DNA of 64,000 bases from the NCBI GenBank assembly GCA_965279115.1, contig OZ257137.1, forward strand, positions 62,001 through 126,000. The letters are read 5' to 3'. Shown piece by piece: positions 16,378-24,573 of this stretch. Below the pieces are notes generated by a model. The model had not been told where the DNA came from. It searched no databases and worked only from the letters and a program-made list of their open reading frames with translations. Both the position numbers and the translations under genes were made by a program. Each line of letters starts with the position of its first letter. The first letter of the stretch is position 1. Source of the stretch: JAEUOS01 sp965279115. GTDB taxonomy: Bacteria > Pseudomonadota > Gammaproteobacteria > Burkholderiales > JAEUOS01.

Positions 16378-17877
16378 ATGCGCCACGCGCTGCTTTTCTC
16401 GGTATTCGTCGTCGCCTCCTGCGGGCTGGCGTATGAGCTCATCGCCGCATCGCTATCAAGCTACGTGCTGGGCGACTCGGTGACGCAGTTCTCCACCGTC
16501 ATCGGCACCTACCTGTTTGCCATGGGCGTGGGGTCGTGGCTGTCGAAGTTCATCGACCGCGCGCTGGCGGTGCGCTTCATCCAGATCGAGATCCTCGTCG
16601 GCATCATCGGCGGCTTTTCCGCCGTACTGCTGTTCATGGTGTTCGCCCATGCCGCCGGCCCCTTCCGCCTGGTGCTCTATGCGCTGGTGTTCGTCACAGG
16701 CGTGCTGGTGGGGCTGGAGATCCCGCTGATCATGCGCATCCTCAAGCGCGAGGTGGCCTTCAAGGACCTGGTGGCGCAGGTGCTGACGGTCGACTACCTG
16801 GGCGCGCTGGCGGTCTCTATCCTGTTTCCGCTGGCGCTCTCGCCGCACCTGGGCCTGATGCGCACCAGCCTGCTCTTCGGCATCATGAACGTGGCGGTGG
16901 CGCTGTGGGCGATACGCTTGTTTGGCGACACCCTCAAGGACAGCCGTTACCTCAAGTCACAGGGCGTGATCGCGCTTGTGCTCCTGATCGGCGGCATGGC
17001 CGGCGCCGACCGGCTGACCTCGATCGCGGAGGAAGGCATCTACGCGGATCGCATCATCCACGCCGAGTCCACGCCCTACCAGCGCATTGTGATCACCCGC
17101 TGGCGCGACGACATCCGCCTGTTCCTGAACGGCAACCTGCAGTTTTCGTCGCGCGACGAATACCGCTACCACGAGGCGCTGGTGCATCCCGCCCTCTCCG
17201 CGCTGCGGGGCGCGCAGCGGGTGCTGATCCTGGGTGGCGGCGACGGGCTGGCCGCACGCGAAGTGCTCAAATACCCAAATGTGAAATCGGTGATGCTGGT
17301 CGATCTGGACCAGCGCATGACCGACCTGTTCCGCACCAATGCGTTGCTCAGGCAACTCAACGCCGGCGCATTCGACAACCCGAAACTCAAGGTCGCCAAC
17401 CAGGACGCGCTCAAGTGGCTGGAAGGCAGCGACGAGGTGTTCGACCTGGTGCTGATCGATTTTCCCGACCCGTCCAACCATGCGCTGGGCAAGTTGTACT
17501 CGTCGGCGTTTTATCGCCTGCTTGACAAGCACCTGTCCGCGCACGGCCTCGCGGTGGTACAGGCCACCTCCCCCTTCTATGCACGCAAGTCCTTCTGGTC
17601 GGTGGTGGCCACGCTGGAGGACGCCGGCTTCACCACCGCGCCCTACCACGCCTACGTGCCGTCCTTTGGTGAATGGGGTTACATCATCGCCGGGCGCCGG
17701 CCTTTCGAGCCCGCCCCTGCTTATCCGGTACCGATGCGCTTCCTGACGCTTGAAACACAGAAGCTGATGTTCGATTTTCCGGCCGACATGGCGCGCGTGC
17801 CGGCCGAGGTCAACCGTCTCAACAACCAGGCGCTGGTGCGCACCTTCGAGGACGAGTGGCGTCGCGTGATCCGTTGA
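16378..17877 (+). CDS. Membrane-bound polyamine aminopropyltransferase (spermidine synthase-like)
   Basis: A 499-residue protein. Residues 1-215 hold seven or so membrane helices (for example FSVFVVASCGLAYELIAASL and VLYALVFVTGVLVGLEIPLI). Residues 230-450 form a Rossmann methyltransferase-like domain of the spermidine synthase family: RYHEALVHP, the LILGGGDGLAAREVLK nucleotide loop, VDLD, and LVLIDFPDPS with the catalytic-region Asp. Soluble SpeE transfers aminopropyl groups from decarboxylated AdoMet to putrescine. The membrane form probably modifies an amine at or near the membrane; the acceptor is unknown. The next gene, an FAD amine oxidase-like protein, follows after 13 bases. Confidence 0.92.
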   Translation: MRHALLFSVFVVASCGLAYELIAASLSSYVLGDSVTQFSTVIGTYLFAMGVGSWLSKFIDRALAVRFIQIEILVGIIGGFSAVLLFMVFAHAAGPFRLVLYALVFVTGVLVGLEIPLIMRILKREVAFKDLVAQVLTVDYLGALAVSILFPLALSPHLGLMRTSLLFGIMNVAVALWAIRLFGDTLKDSRYLKSQGVIALVLLIGGMAGADRLTSIAEEGIYADRIIHAESTPYQRIVITRWRDDIRLFLNGNLQFSSRDEYRYHEALVHPALSALRGAQRVLILGGGDGLAAREVLKYPNVKSVMLVDLDQRMTDLFRTNALLRQLNAGAFDNPKLKVANQDALKWLEGSDEVFDLVLIDFPDPSNHALGKLYSSAFYRLLDKHLSAHGLAVVQATSPFYARKSFWSVVATLEDAGFTTAPYHAYVPSFGEWGYIIAGRRPFEPAPAYPVPMRFLTLETQKLMFDFPADMARVPAEVNRLNNQALVRTFEDEWRRVIR

Positions 17878-17890
17878 GTCCGCCCGCCGC

Positions 17891-19483
17891 ATGAAGCGCC
17901 GCGCCTTTCTTGCCGCCCTGCCGGCCGGCCTGTTTGCCTCCTGCGAGTTTCGCGACGGCCAACAGCAACTTGTGGGTGACCTCGGCGGCCCGGACATGGC
18001 ACTCGGCCACGCATTGCGCGACGGTACCTTGCCCGCGCCGACCGAGAAAAAGCGCATCGGCATCGCGATCGTCGGCGCCGGCATCGGCGGACTGTCGGCC
18101 GCGTGGAAACTGACCAAGCGCGGCGTCACCGACTTCCACCACTTCGAACTGGAAGCACAGCCAGGCGGCAACTCCCGCTTCGCGCAAAACGACTTCACGC
18201 CCTACCCGCTGGGCGCGCACTACCTGCCGCTGCCCGCCAGCGAGGCCCGCGACCTGCGCGAATTGCTGGCCGACCTGGGCGTGCTCAAGGGCGATCCGCA
18301 TGCCGCGCTGCCGGTCTACGATGAACGCTATCTGGTGAGCGCGCCACAGGAACGCCTGTATCACGAGGGCATGTGGCACGAGGGCCTGTTTCCTAGAAGC
18401 GCGGCGAAGCCGCGCGACACCGACCAGATGCGCCGCTTCGACGACCTTATCGCCGGCATGAAGTCCCTGCGTGGCGCCGACGGAAAGCGCGCGTTCGCCA
18501 TCCCCAGCATGCTCGCCTCCGGCAACGCCCCCAGCGACTCTCTCGACAACATCAGCATGCAGGCATGGATGCAGCAGCAGGGCTTCGACTCGCCGCTGCT
18601 GGCATGGACAGTGGACTACGGCTGCCGCGACGACTACGGCGCCCGATCGCGCGACGTATCCGCCTGGGCCGGCCTGCACTACTTCGCCAGCCGCAATGGC
18701 ACGGCACGCGACGCCGACAGCCACAACGTGCTGACCTGGCCGGAAGGCAACGGCTGGCTGGTCAAGCAAATGCTCGCCTGGCTCAAGACAAAAGGCGCCG
18801 CGCCGCTACGCACTGGTGCGATCTGCACACGCATCGAAACCACTCGCAGTGGCGCGTTGCTCGACATTTTTCACGCCGCCGAAAAGCGCAGCATCCGCTA
18901 TCACGCCGACCGTGTGATCTGGGCCGCGCCAGCCTTCACGCTGGCACGGGGATGGAGCAATCCGCCGGCCGGCTTTGTGGAAGCAACCAGGCAAATCGAA
19001 ACCAGCCCCTGGCTGGTCGCCAACATCACCCTCGACACCCTGCCACGCGACGCCGGCCCCGCAGGCATCGCATGGGACAACGTGCTCTATGACAGCGCCG
19101 CGCTGGGCTACGTGGTCGCCACCCACCAGACCATCCGCAGCGGGCCAGGGCCCACGGTGCTCACCTACTACTGGCCGCTTGCGGACCTGGCGCCCAAGGT
19201 GGAGCGCGAGCAACTAATGAACAAACCCTGGCAGGCCTGGGTCGAGCTCATTCTCGCGGAACTAGCCAAGCCACATCCCGGCTTGCGCCAGCAACTAAAG
19301 CGCATCGACCTGTGGCGCTGGCCGCACGCGATGCCGCGACCGGTGCCAGGGTTTCGCGCGGCACCGGTGCGCAGGATGCTTGCGCAAATGTCGGGGCCGC
19401 TCGTGTTTGCGCACTCCGATCTCTCCGGCATGCCGCTTTTCGAGGAGGCGCATTTCGCTGGTGTCAGAGCAGCCACAGTCTGA
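17891..19483 (+). CDS. FAD-dependent amine-oxidase-like oxidoreductase, probable lipoprotein or membrane-anchored
   Basis: A 530-residue flavoprotein. Residues 1-18 form an RR-containing signal (MKRRAFLAALPAGLFASC) with a possible lipobox ending at C18. A dinucleotide-binding GAGIGGLSAAWKL motif lies at about 59-71, followed by LEAQPGGNSR. The C-terminal part contains FAHSDLSGMPLFEEAHFAG, the usual FAD-closing segment of NAD(P)/FAD-dependent or polyamine oxidase-like enzymes. Coupling to the aminopropyltransferase suggests oxidation of a polyamine-like product outside the cytoplasm; that is inference. Its last 189 bases overlap an antisense HicB-like fragment. Confidence 0.85.
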   Translation: MKRRAFLAALPAGLFASCEFRDGQQQLVGDLGGPDMALGHALRDGTLPAPTEKKRIGIAIVGAGIGGLSAAWKLTKRGVTDFHHFELEAQPGGNSRFAQNDFTPYPLGAHYLPLPASEARDLRELLADLGVLKGDPHAALPVYDERYLVSAPQERLYHEGMWHEGLFPRSAAKPRDTDQMRRFDDLIAGMKSLRGADGKRAFAIPSMLASGNAPSDSLDNISMQAWMQQQGFDSPLLAWTVDYGCRDDYGARSRDVSAWAGLHYFASRNGTARDADSHNVLTWPEGNGWLVKQMLAWLKTKGAAPLRTGAICTRIETTRSGALLDIFHAAEKRSIRYHADRVIWAAPAFTLARGWSNPPAGFVEATRQIETSPWLVANITLDTLPRDAGPAGIAWDNVLYDSAALGYVVATHQTIRSGPGPTVLTYYWPLADLAPKVEREQLMNKPWQAWVELILAELAKPHPGLRQQLKRIDLWRWPHAMPRPVPGFRAAPVRRMLAQMSGPLVFAHSDLSGMPLFEEAHFAGVRAATV

Positions 19484-19714
19484 CAAGGTTGATTGGCCAG
19501 ACGAGCTTGAAGGAATTTTGTTTGGCTCGGCGGCCTGTCCCAGCTTCTCGCAGGCAGCGACATAGCTATCCACGGCCGAGTGAAACGCCGCCTCGAATTC
19601 CGCAATCGACTCCGCGTGAAACGTGATGATGTCGTCTATATCCTGTACTCGCCCGACAATGATCTTGTCTTCGGTATCGAAATCCATGCGGGCGGTATAT
19701 CCCTTGTATTTCAT
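19295..19714 (-). pseudogene. HicB antitoxin remnant, C-terminally truncated
   Basis: From ATG 19714 the frame encodes the HicB N-terminal domain (KYKGYTARMDFD, IIVGRVQDIDDIITFHAESIAE, then FHSAVDSYVAACEKLG). After about residue 58 homology stops: the expected SGKFMLR and ribbon-helix-helix DNA-binding part are missing, and the frame runs as antisense of the oxidoreductase 3' end until 19295. No hicA lies upstream; the PACE gene ends 49 bases away. The original system has probably been deleted by a junction near 19500-19540. The truncated protein might still be made, but it cannot act as a normal paired antitoxin. Confidence 0.7.
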
Positions 19715-19762
19715 GAAATTCACGATGGTTCCCCGATCCAATCTTCCGGCTACTTTCGGATG

Positions 19763-20209
19763 CTACCGCGGAGGCGTCGACATCGCACTCTCCGGCAACC
19801 CGAACACCCGGTCAAACGCCCATGTGAACGCTATCGTGTAAAAGAAGAAAAACAGGTTCAAGCCAAGGTTGACCACGAACGATCGCGCGTAGGAGATGTC
19901 CAGCCACCACGACGCGATCGGCATCAGCACCACCAGAAAACCCATTTCGAAGCCGACCGCATGGGCAATGCGGCGCAGGCCGCTGCGCCCCTTTTTCGCC
20001 TGCCCGGCCTCCCAGCGTTCGAACAGGGCGTTGTAGGTGAAGTTCCAGGTCACCGCAAAGATCGAGGCGAACACCGCCAGTGCGCCGGCGCGCTCGACCC
20101 CGGCATCCGATGCGCCAAAAAACCCCAGCGTGCCGCAGGCGAAGGCGATGGTCTCGTAGATGGCGACATAGACCACCTTGCGGCGAACGCCGGTCAGCAC
20201 GATGGCCAT
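19763..20209 (-). CDS. PACE family multidrug efflux transporter
   Basis: A 148-residue inner-membrane protein with four helices arranged as two tandem bacterial-transmembrane-pair domains. Each half shows the family pattern: VYVAIYETIAFAC then TWNFTYNALFERWE in the first, and HAVGFEMGF then TIAFTWAFDRVFG in the second. PACE proteins (AceI type) export biguanides such as chlorhexidine and probably short diamines by proton antiport. The ATG 20209 is preceded by GGAGG. A TetR gene lies about 190 bases upstream on the same strand and could regulate it (inference). Diamine export would also fit the aminopropyltransferase module next door. Confidence 0.9.
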   Translation of the reverse strand: MAIVLTGVRRKVVYVAIYETIAFACGTLGFFGASDAGVERAGALAVFASIFAVTWNFTYNALFERWEAGQAKKGRSGLRRIAHAVGFEMGFLVVLMPIASWWLDISYARSFVVNLGLNLFFFFYTIAFTWAFDRVFGLPESAMSTPPR

Positions 20210-20259
20210 TGCGCCTCCGTGGGCGGGCAAGCTATGCTTGGCTGAAGGAGGCGCTTGCC

Positions 20260-20430
20260 ATGGACAGCAAGTATTTCGGACTCATCGAGGTGATCGCCAC
20301 GGCGGTGATCTTCGGCGCCTGGTGGCTGTACGACCGCAGGAACCTGCGCAACGACATCAAGGCGCGCGAAGAACGGGAGCGCGCCGCCGCCGCGCCGATC
20401 AAGCAACACGCGACTTCAGAAGATAGTTGA
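20260..20430 (+). CDS. Small single-pass membrane protein
   Basis: A 56-residue protein with GAAGGAG just upstream of ATG 20260. It has one transmembrane helix (IEVIATAVIFGAWWLY, about 8-24), followed by a highly charged tail (RRNLRNDIKAREERERAAA). It lies divergent from the PACE gene, 50 bases apart, and its last 32 bases overlap the 3' end of the tetR gene on the other strand. It resembles short uncharacterised membrane proteins common in betaproteobacteria; function unknown. Confidence 0.75.
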   Translation: MDSKYFGLIEVIATAVIFGAWWLYDRRNLRNDIKAREERERAAAAPIKQHATSEDS

Positions 20431-21079
20431 GCACCACCTCGGTGGCGTGCTTCAAGTGGGTTTCACGCGCGACCGGGCTCATCAGGTCGCGGGCCAGCAC
20501 CACCGAAAGGGTAAAGCGGTTGGAAAGGTAGTAGTAGTTCAGCGCCACCAGGGTGATGTACACCTCGGCCGGGTCGATGCCGCCCCTGAACACCCCCGCC
20601 TCCTGCCCGCGCTGCAATATCGCGCGAATGTTGTCCTGCACCGGCGACACCAGTTGTGCGAGTTTGCGCGACTTTTTCAGGTACTTGGCCTCGTGCAGGT
20701 TTTCGCTGTTGATCAGGCTGATGAATTCCGGGTGCTCGATGTAGTAATTCCAGATGAATTCGACCAGCTTCTTGACCGCTTCAACCGGCTCCAGGTGGTC
20801 AAGCTCCAGCGCCTTTTCAGCTTCGGCCAGGCGGATGTAAACCGACTCCAGTACTGTCAGGAACAGCTGGTCCTTGGAGACAAAGTAGTAGTACAGCATG
20901 CGCTCGTTGGTGCCGGCGCGCTTGGCGATGCGGTCCACCCGGGCGCCACCCAGGCCGAACTTGGTGAATTCGTCGGTCGCCGCGTCAAGGATCTTGGCGC
21001 GCGTGCGCTCCGGGTCACGCTTGGGCTTGGTGCCGGCACGCGGCCGGCCACGCTTGGGCGCTTCGGTCGCTTTTTCCAT
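20399..21079 (-). CDS. TetR/AcrR family transcriptional regulator
   Basis: A 226-residue one-component regulator. A basic N-terminal extension (about 1-27, with KRGRPRAG) precedes the TetR helix-turn-helix (about 28-75: RAKILDAATDEFTKFGLGGARVD, then the recognition segment NERMLYYYFVSKDQLF). A ligand domain follows with YYIEHPEFISLINSEN, as in the TetR C-terminal-like (PF17938 type) group linked to fatty acid or aromatic catabolism. ATG 21079 is preceded by GGAG. Targets are unknown; the divergent rnfB or the downstream PACE gene are candidates. Confidence 0.92.
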   Translation of the reverse strand: MEKATEAPKRGRPRAGTKPKRDPERTRAKILDAATDEFTKFGLGGARVDRIAKRAGTNERMLYYYFVSKDQLFLTVLESVYIRLAEAEKALELDHLEPVEAVKKLVEFIWNYYIEHPEFISLINSENLHEAKYLKKSRKLAQLVSPVQDNIRAILQRGQEAGVFRGGIDPAEVYITLVALNYYYLSNRFTLSVVLARDLMSPVARETHLKHATEVVLNYLLKSRVA

Positions 21080-21212
21080 GCTCACATCTCCATGACGACA
21101 GGCACCACCGCGGCATCGGGCCGCCACGGCCTGACTTTGCATTATTGCACTGCACAAGTGGGATAATTCTAGCCTGAAAGCGCCCCCTTCCTCCGCCCTG
21201 CCCCAAAGACTG

Positions 21213-21938
21213 ATGCCCACCCTGGCCGACAACATCGACGCCCTGTTGCCGCAAACGCAATGCACGCGTTGCGGCTACCAGGGATGCCGGCCCTACGCCG
21301 AGGCCATCGCGGCGGGCCAGGCGGACATCAACCAGTGCCCGCCGGGTGGCGCGGCCGGCATCGTCAAGCTGGCCGACCTGCTGGCCACGCGCCCCAAGCC
21401 GCTCAACCCCGCCAACGGTGTCGAAAAGCCGCTTGAAGTCGCCGTCATCGATGAGGAGCGCTGCATCGGTTGCACCCTGTGCATACAGGCCTGCCCGGTC
21501 GACGCCATTCTGGGTGCGCCCAAGCAGATGCATACCATTCTCGCAAGCTGGTGCACCGGCTGCGAGTTGTGCATCGCACCCTGCCCGGTGGATTGCATTG
21601 CCATGGTCAAGGTAACGCCTGAGCGCGCCTGGACCGATGCCGACGCGTCCCTTGCGCGCAAGCGCTACTACGCCCGCAACGACCGCCTGGCCGCCGACAA
21701 GCGCGAACGTGAGCAAAAATTGGCGGCCAAATCCAGCACCAGCACTGCGGCGGCGGACCCCAAGCAGGCCGAGGCCGAAGCGCGCAAGAAGGCCATCATC
21801 GCCGCCGCCATGGAGCGCGCCCGCGCGCAGCGCGAAGCCGCCGCGCCCAGAAACCTGGAACCAGCCTCGGAAGAAGTGCGCCGCCAGATCGCCGAGGCCG
21901 AGGCGCGCCGCGCCCGGCTGGCAAAGGAACGACCATGA
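21213..21938 (+). CDS. RnfB-like iron-sulfur electron-transfer protein
   Basis: A 241-residue ferredoxin-like protein. An N-terminal 4Fe-4S domain has CTRCGYQGC...CPPGG (about 17-46). Two 4Fe-4S ferredoxin motifs follow: CIGCTLCIQACP (about 87-98) and CTGCELCIAPCP (about 117-128). The last 100 residues are a charged Ala/Lys/Glu/Arg coiled-coil-like tail. No other Rnf subunits (A, C, D, G, E) are in the window, and the N-terminal membrane helix of true RnfB is absent, so it is a stand-alone soluble relative. It overlaps nth by four bases (ATGA). Lone rnfB-nth pairs are common in betaproteobacteria and suggest electron delivery to the FeS protein Nth or its assembly (inference). Confidence 0.9.
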   Translation: MPTLADNIDALLPQTQCTRCGYQGCRPYAEAIAAGQADINQCPPGGAAGIVKLADLLATRPKPLNPANGVEKPLEVAVIDEERCIGCTLCIQACPVDAILGAPKQMHTILASWCTGCELCIAPCPVDCIAMVKVTPERAWTDADASLARKRYYARNDRLAADKREREQKLAAKSSTSTAAADPKQAEAEARKKAIIAAAMERARAQREAAAPRNLEPASEEVRRQIAEAEARRARLAKERP

Positions 21939-22708
21939 ACCCGGCCAAACGCCAGGAAATCTTCCGCCGCTGGCGCGAAGCCAATCCGCACCCCAAAAGC
22001 GATCTCGAATACAGCTCGCCCTTCGAACTGCTGGTGGCGGTGATCCTCTCCGCGCAGGCCACCGACAAGGGCGTCAACGCCGCCACCCGCAAGCTCTACC
22101 CGGTGGCCAATACGCCCGCAGCCATCGCCGCGCTGGATGAAGCCGGGCTCGCGCCCTACATCCAGACCATTGGCCTGTGGAAAGCCAAGGCGAAAAACGT
22201 CATCGCCACCTGCCGGCTCCTGATCGAGCGCCACGGCGGCACGGTGCCGAACGAGCGCGAAGCGCTCGAAGCCCTGCCCGGCGTGGGCCGCAAGACCGCC
22301 AACGTGGTGCTCAACATCGCCTTTGGCCACCCGACCATCGCGGTCGATACGCACAACTTCCGCGTCGCCAACCGCACCGGCATCGCGCCCGGCAAGACAG
22401 TCGAGGCGGTGGAAAGGGGCCTGAACAAGTTCGTCCCCGACGAATTCCGCCTGCACGCCCATCACTGGCTGATCCTGCACGGGCGCTACACCTGCAAGGC
22501 GCAGCGGCCGGATTGCCCCAATTGCATCATCAGTGACCTGTGCGAATTCAAGGCCAAGACACCCGATCCTCTTGCCGAAACGCATGTCGTGCCGCGCAAG
22601 GCTGCGGCCAGCAAGACACCGGCAAAAGCAGCGGCCAAGGCAAGCAAGGCAAAAGCCGGCCGCGCTGCCGCAAAACCCGCCAGGGCCGCTACAAGGCCGG
22701 CCCGCTAG
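21935..22708 (+). CDS. nth: Endonuclease III with basic C-terminal tail
   Basis: Nth is the base-excision-repair DNA glycosylase/AP lyase for oxidised pyrimidines. The helix-hairpin-helix LPGVGRKTANVVL (about 112-124), the catalytic Lys within it, the catalytic Asp in VDTHNFRV and the FeS-cluster cysteines (C...CPNCIISDLC, about 189-205) are all present. The protein is 257 residues instead of the usual 210-215, because of a Lys/Ala/Arg-rich tail of about 45 residues, like those on RsfS and the AroQ-like protein in this window. The start overlaps the rnfB stop. Confidence 0.95.
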   Translation: MNPAKRQEIFRRWREANPHPKSDLEYSSPFELLVAVILSAQATDKGVNAATRKLYPVANTPAAIAALDEAGLAPYIQTIGLWKAKAKNVIATCRLLIERHGGTVPNEREALEALPGVGRKTANVVLNIAFGHPTIAVDTHNFRVANRTGIAPGKTVEAVERGLNKFVPDEFRLHAHHWLILHGRYTCKAQRPDCPNCIISDLCEFKAKTPDPLAETHVVPRKAAASKTPAKAAAKASKAKAGRAAAKPARAATRPAR

Positions 22709-22710
22709 CC

Positions 22711-23133
22711 ATGTTCAATCCCAGCCGCGACGAAGTCCGCACCTTCTTTTTCGATACCTGGAAAAAGCACAACGCGCGCGAGGTGATGACCCCTCTGGAA
22801 CTGCAGGCGCTCGACTGGGTGCTGGAGCATCCCGAGTACCATCCGCTGCTGTCGGACCCGGAGAAGAACCTGGCGCGCGACTACCTGCCGGAATTCGGCG
22901 AGGTCAACCCTTTCCTGCACCTGTCGCTGCATCTTTCGGTGGCCGAGCAGATATCCATTGACCAGCCCGCCGGCCTGCGCGGCGAATTCGAGCGCCTGGC
23001 GCGCAAGCACGGTTCGTTGCACGAGGCCGCCCACGACGTGCTTGAATGCCTGGGCGAAACCATCTGGCGCGCGCAGCGCGACGGTGCGCCGCCGGACGGC
23101 GCGGCTTACCTCGAATGCGTCAGGCGCAAATAG
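22711..23133 (+). CDS. DUF1841 family protein
   Basis: A 140-residue soluble protein matching DUF1841 throughout: MFNPSRDEVRTFFFDTWKKH at the start, the EHPEYHPLL segment, FLHLSLHLSVAEQISIDQP in the middle, and HDVLECLGETIWRAQR near the end. It has several conserved His residues but no assigned activity. It starts two bases after the nth stop and ends ten bases before ubiG, so it is within an rnfB-nth-DUF1841-ubiG transcription unit. Confidence 0.92.
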   Translation: MFNPSRDEVRTFFFDTWKKHNAREVMTPLELQALDWVLEHPEYHPLLSDPEKNLARDYLPEFGEVNPFLHLSLHLSVAEQISIDQPAGLRGEFERLARKHGSLHEAAHDVLECLGETIWRAQRDGAPPDGAAYLECVRRK

Positions 23134-23143
23134 GAGTGCATTG

Positions 23144-23845
23144 ATGAACGCGAACGTCGACCCGGCCGAGCTGAACAAGTTTTCCGCGCTTGCGGCCAAG
23201 TGGTGGGACCCCACCTCCGAATTCAAGCCCCTGCATGAGATCAACCCCTTGCGCCTGGACTGGATCAACGGTCTGGCGCCGCTGGCCGGCAAGCGCGTGC
23301 TCGATGTGGGCTGCGGCGGTGGCATCCTTTCGGAATCGATGGCCAGGAAAGGCGCCAGCGTCAAGGGCATAGACCTGGCAGAAAAGCCGCTCCAGGTGGC
23401 CGCCTTGCACAAGCTTGAATCCGGCGTGCCGGTGGACTACGAATGTATCGCCGCCGAAGACCTGGCCGCCCGGGAACCCGGTGGCTTCGATGTGGTCACA
23501 TGCATGGAAATGCTGGAACATGTGCCCGACCCGGCGTCCACCGTGCGTGCCTGCGCCGCGCTGGTCAAGCCCGGCGGCCACGTGTTCTTTTCCACCATCA
23601 ACCGCAATCCCAAGGCCTACCTGTTTGCGATCATCGGCGCCGAATATGTGTTGCGCCTGTTGCCGCGCGGCACGCACGACTACGCCAAGCTGATCCGCCC
23701 GTCCGAACTGGCGCGCTTCTGCCGCGAGGCGAGGCTGGATGCGGGTGACATAACCGGCATGAGCTACAACCCGTTGTCCGGCCGCTACTGGCTGGGCACC
23801 GATACCGACGTCAACTACCTGATGCACGCGGTCAAGCCCGCCTGA
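23144..23845 (+). CDS. ubiG: 3-demethylubiquinone-9 3-O-methyltransferase
   Basis: UbiG carries out both O-methylations of ubiquinone synthesis using AdoMet. The 233-residue protein has the family start KFSALAAKWWDP, the AdoMet loop VLDVGCGGGILSE (about 48-60), MEMLEHVPDP and FSTINRNPKAYL, and ends with the membrane-associated GTHDYAKLIRP and SGRYWLG segments. Start ATG 23144 is preceded by TAGGAG. Ubiquinone synthesis is consistent with aerobic respiration. Confidence 0.96.
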   Translation: MNANVDPAELNKFSALAAKWWDPTSEFKPLHEINPLRLDWINGLAPLAGKRVLDVGCGGGILSESMARKGASVKGIDLAEKPLQVAALHKLESGVPVDYECIAAEDLAAREPGGFDVVTCMEMLEHVPDPASTVRACAALVKPGGHVFFSTINRNPKAYLFAIIGAEYVLRLLPRGTHDYAKLIRPSELARFCREARLDAGDITGMSYNPLSGRYWLGTDTDVNYLMHAVKPA

Positions 23846-23859
23846 GAACACTCCCTGAC

Positions 23860-24510
23860 ATGATTGCCTGCGTACTCTTCGACCTCGACGGCACCCTGGC
23901 CGACACCGCCCCCGACCTGGCCGCCGCACTCAACAAGATGCGCACCGACCGCGGGCTCGACCCGATGCCGCTCGACCCACTGCGGCGCATGGCCTCCTCC
24001 GGCGCGCGCGGCCTGGTCGGCGTGGGCTTCGGCCTGAAGCCCGGCGACGCCGACTACGAGGCGCATCGCGTCGAGTTCCTCGACAACTACGAGCGCGCCC
24101 TGCATGTCCACACCCGGCTGTTCGACGGCGTGCCCGAACTGCTGGAAAAGCTCGAGACCATGCCGCGCAAGTGGGGCGTGGTCACCAACAAGGCCAGCCG
24201 CTTCACCGACCCGTTGGCCCGCTCGATCGGTTTCACGCAGCGCGCTTCATGCGTGGTGTCCGGCGACACCACGCCGCATGCCAAGCCGCACCCGGCGCCG
24301 CTGCTTCATGCAGCCAGGGTGAGCGGGGTCGACCCGGCGCACTGCATTTACGTAGGCGACGACCTGCGCGACATCCAGGCCGGCCAGGCCGCCGGCATGC
24401 GCACCCTGGCGGTGACCTGGGGCTATCTGGGCGAAGGCGCGCCGCCTGCGCAATGGGGCGCCGACGCGGTGATCGATACGCCGCTCGCGGTGCTCGGGTT
24501 TCTCGGCTAG
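23860..24510 (+). CDS. gph: HAD phosphatase (phosphoglycolate phosphatase or MupP-like)
   Basis: A 216-residue class I HAD phosphatase with DLDGTLADT (nucleophile and acid Asp, residues 8 and 10), the VTNKASR motif (about 108-114), K in HAKPHPAP, and VGDDLRDI (about 167-174). It is 14 bases after ubiG. In many betaproteobacteria this neighbour is labelled gph (2-phosphoglycolate). In Pseudomonas the ubiG-linked HAD is MupP, which dephosphorylates MurNAc-6-phosphate for peptidoglycan recycling. Sequence alone does not separate the two here. Confidence 0.9.
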   Translation: MIACVLFDLDGTLADTAPDLAAALNKMRTDRGLDPMPLDPLRRMASSGARGLVGVGFGLKPGDADYEAHRVEFLDNYERALHVHTRLFDGVPELLEKLETMPRKWGVVTNKASRFTDPLARSIGFTQRASCVVSGDTTPHAKPHPAPLLHAARVSGVDPAHCIYVGDDLRDIQAGQAAGMRTLAVTWGYLGEGAPPAQWGADAVIDTPLAVLGFLG

Positions 24511-24573
24511 CCGGCACCGTCCGCACATCGCCCGGTGCGAAAATCGCCACTGCACTCCACCAATGAGGCACGC

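Noticed and set aside
17891..19483. Phytoene desaturase-type enzyme
   Set aside because: The dinucleotide motif is shared, but no carotenoid genes are nearby; the neighbour is an aminopropyltransferase and the C-terminus resembles amine oxidase-like enzymes.
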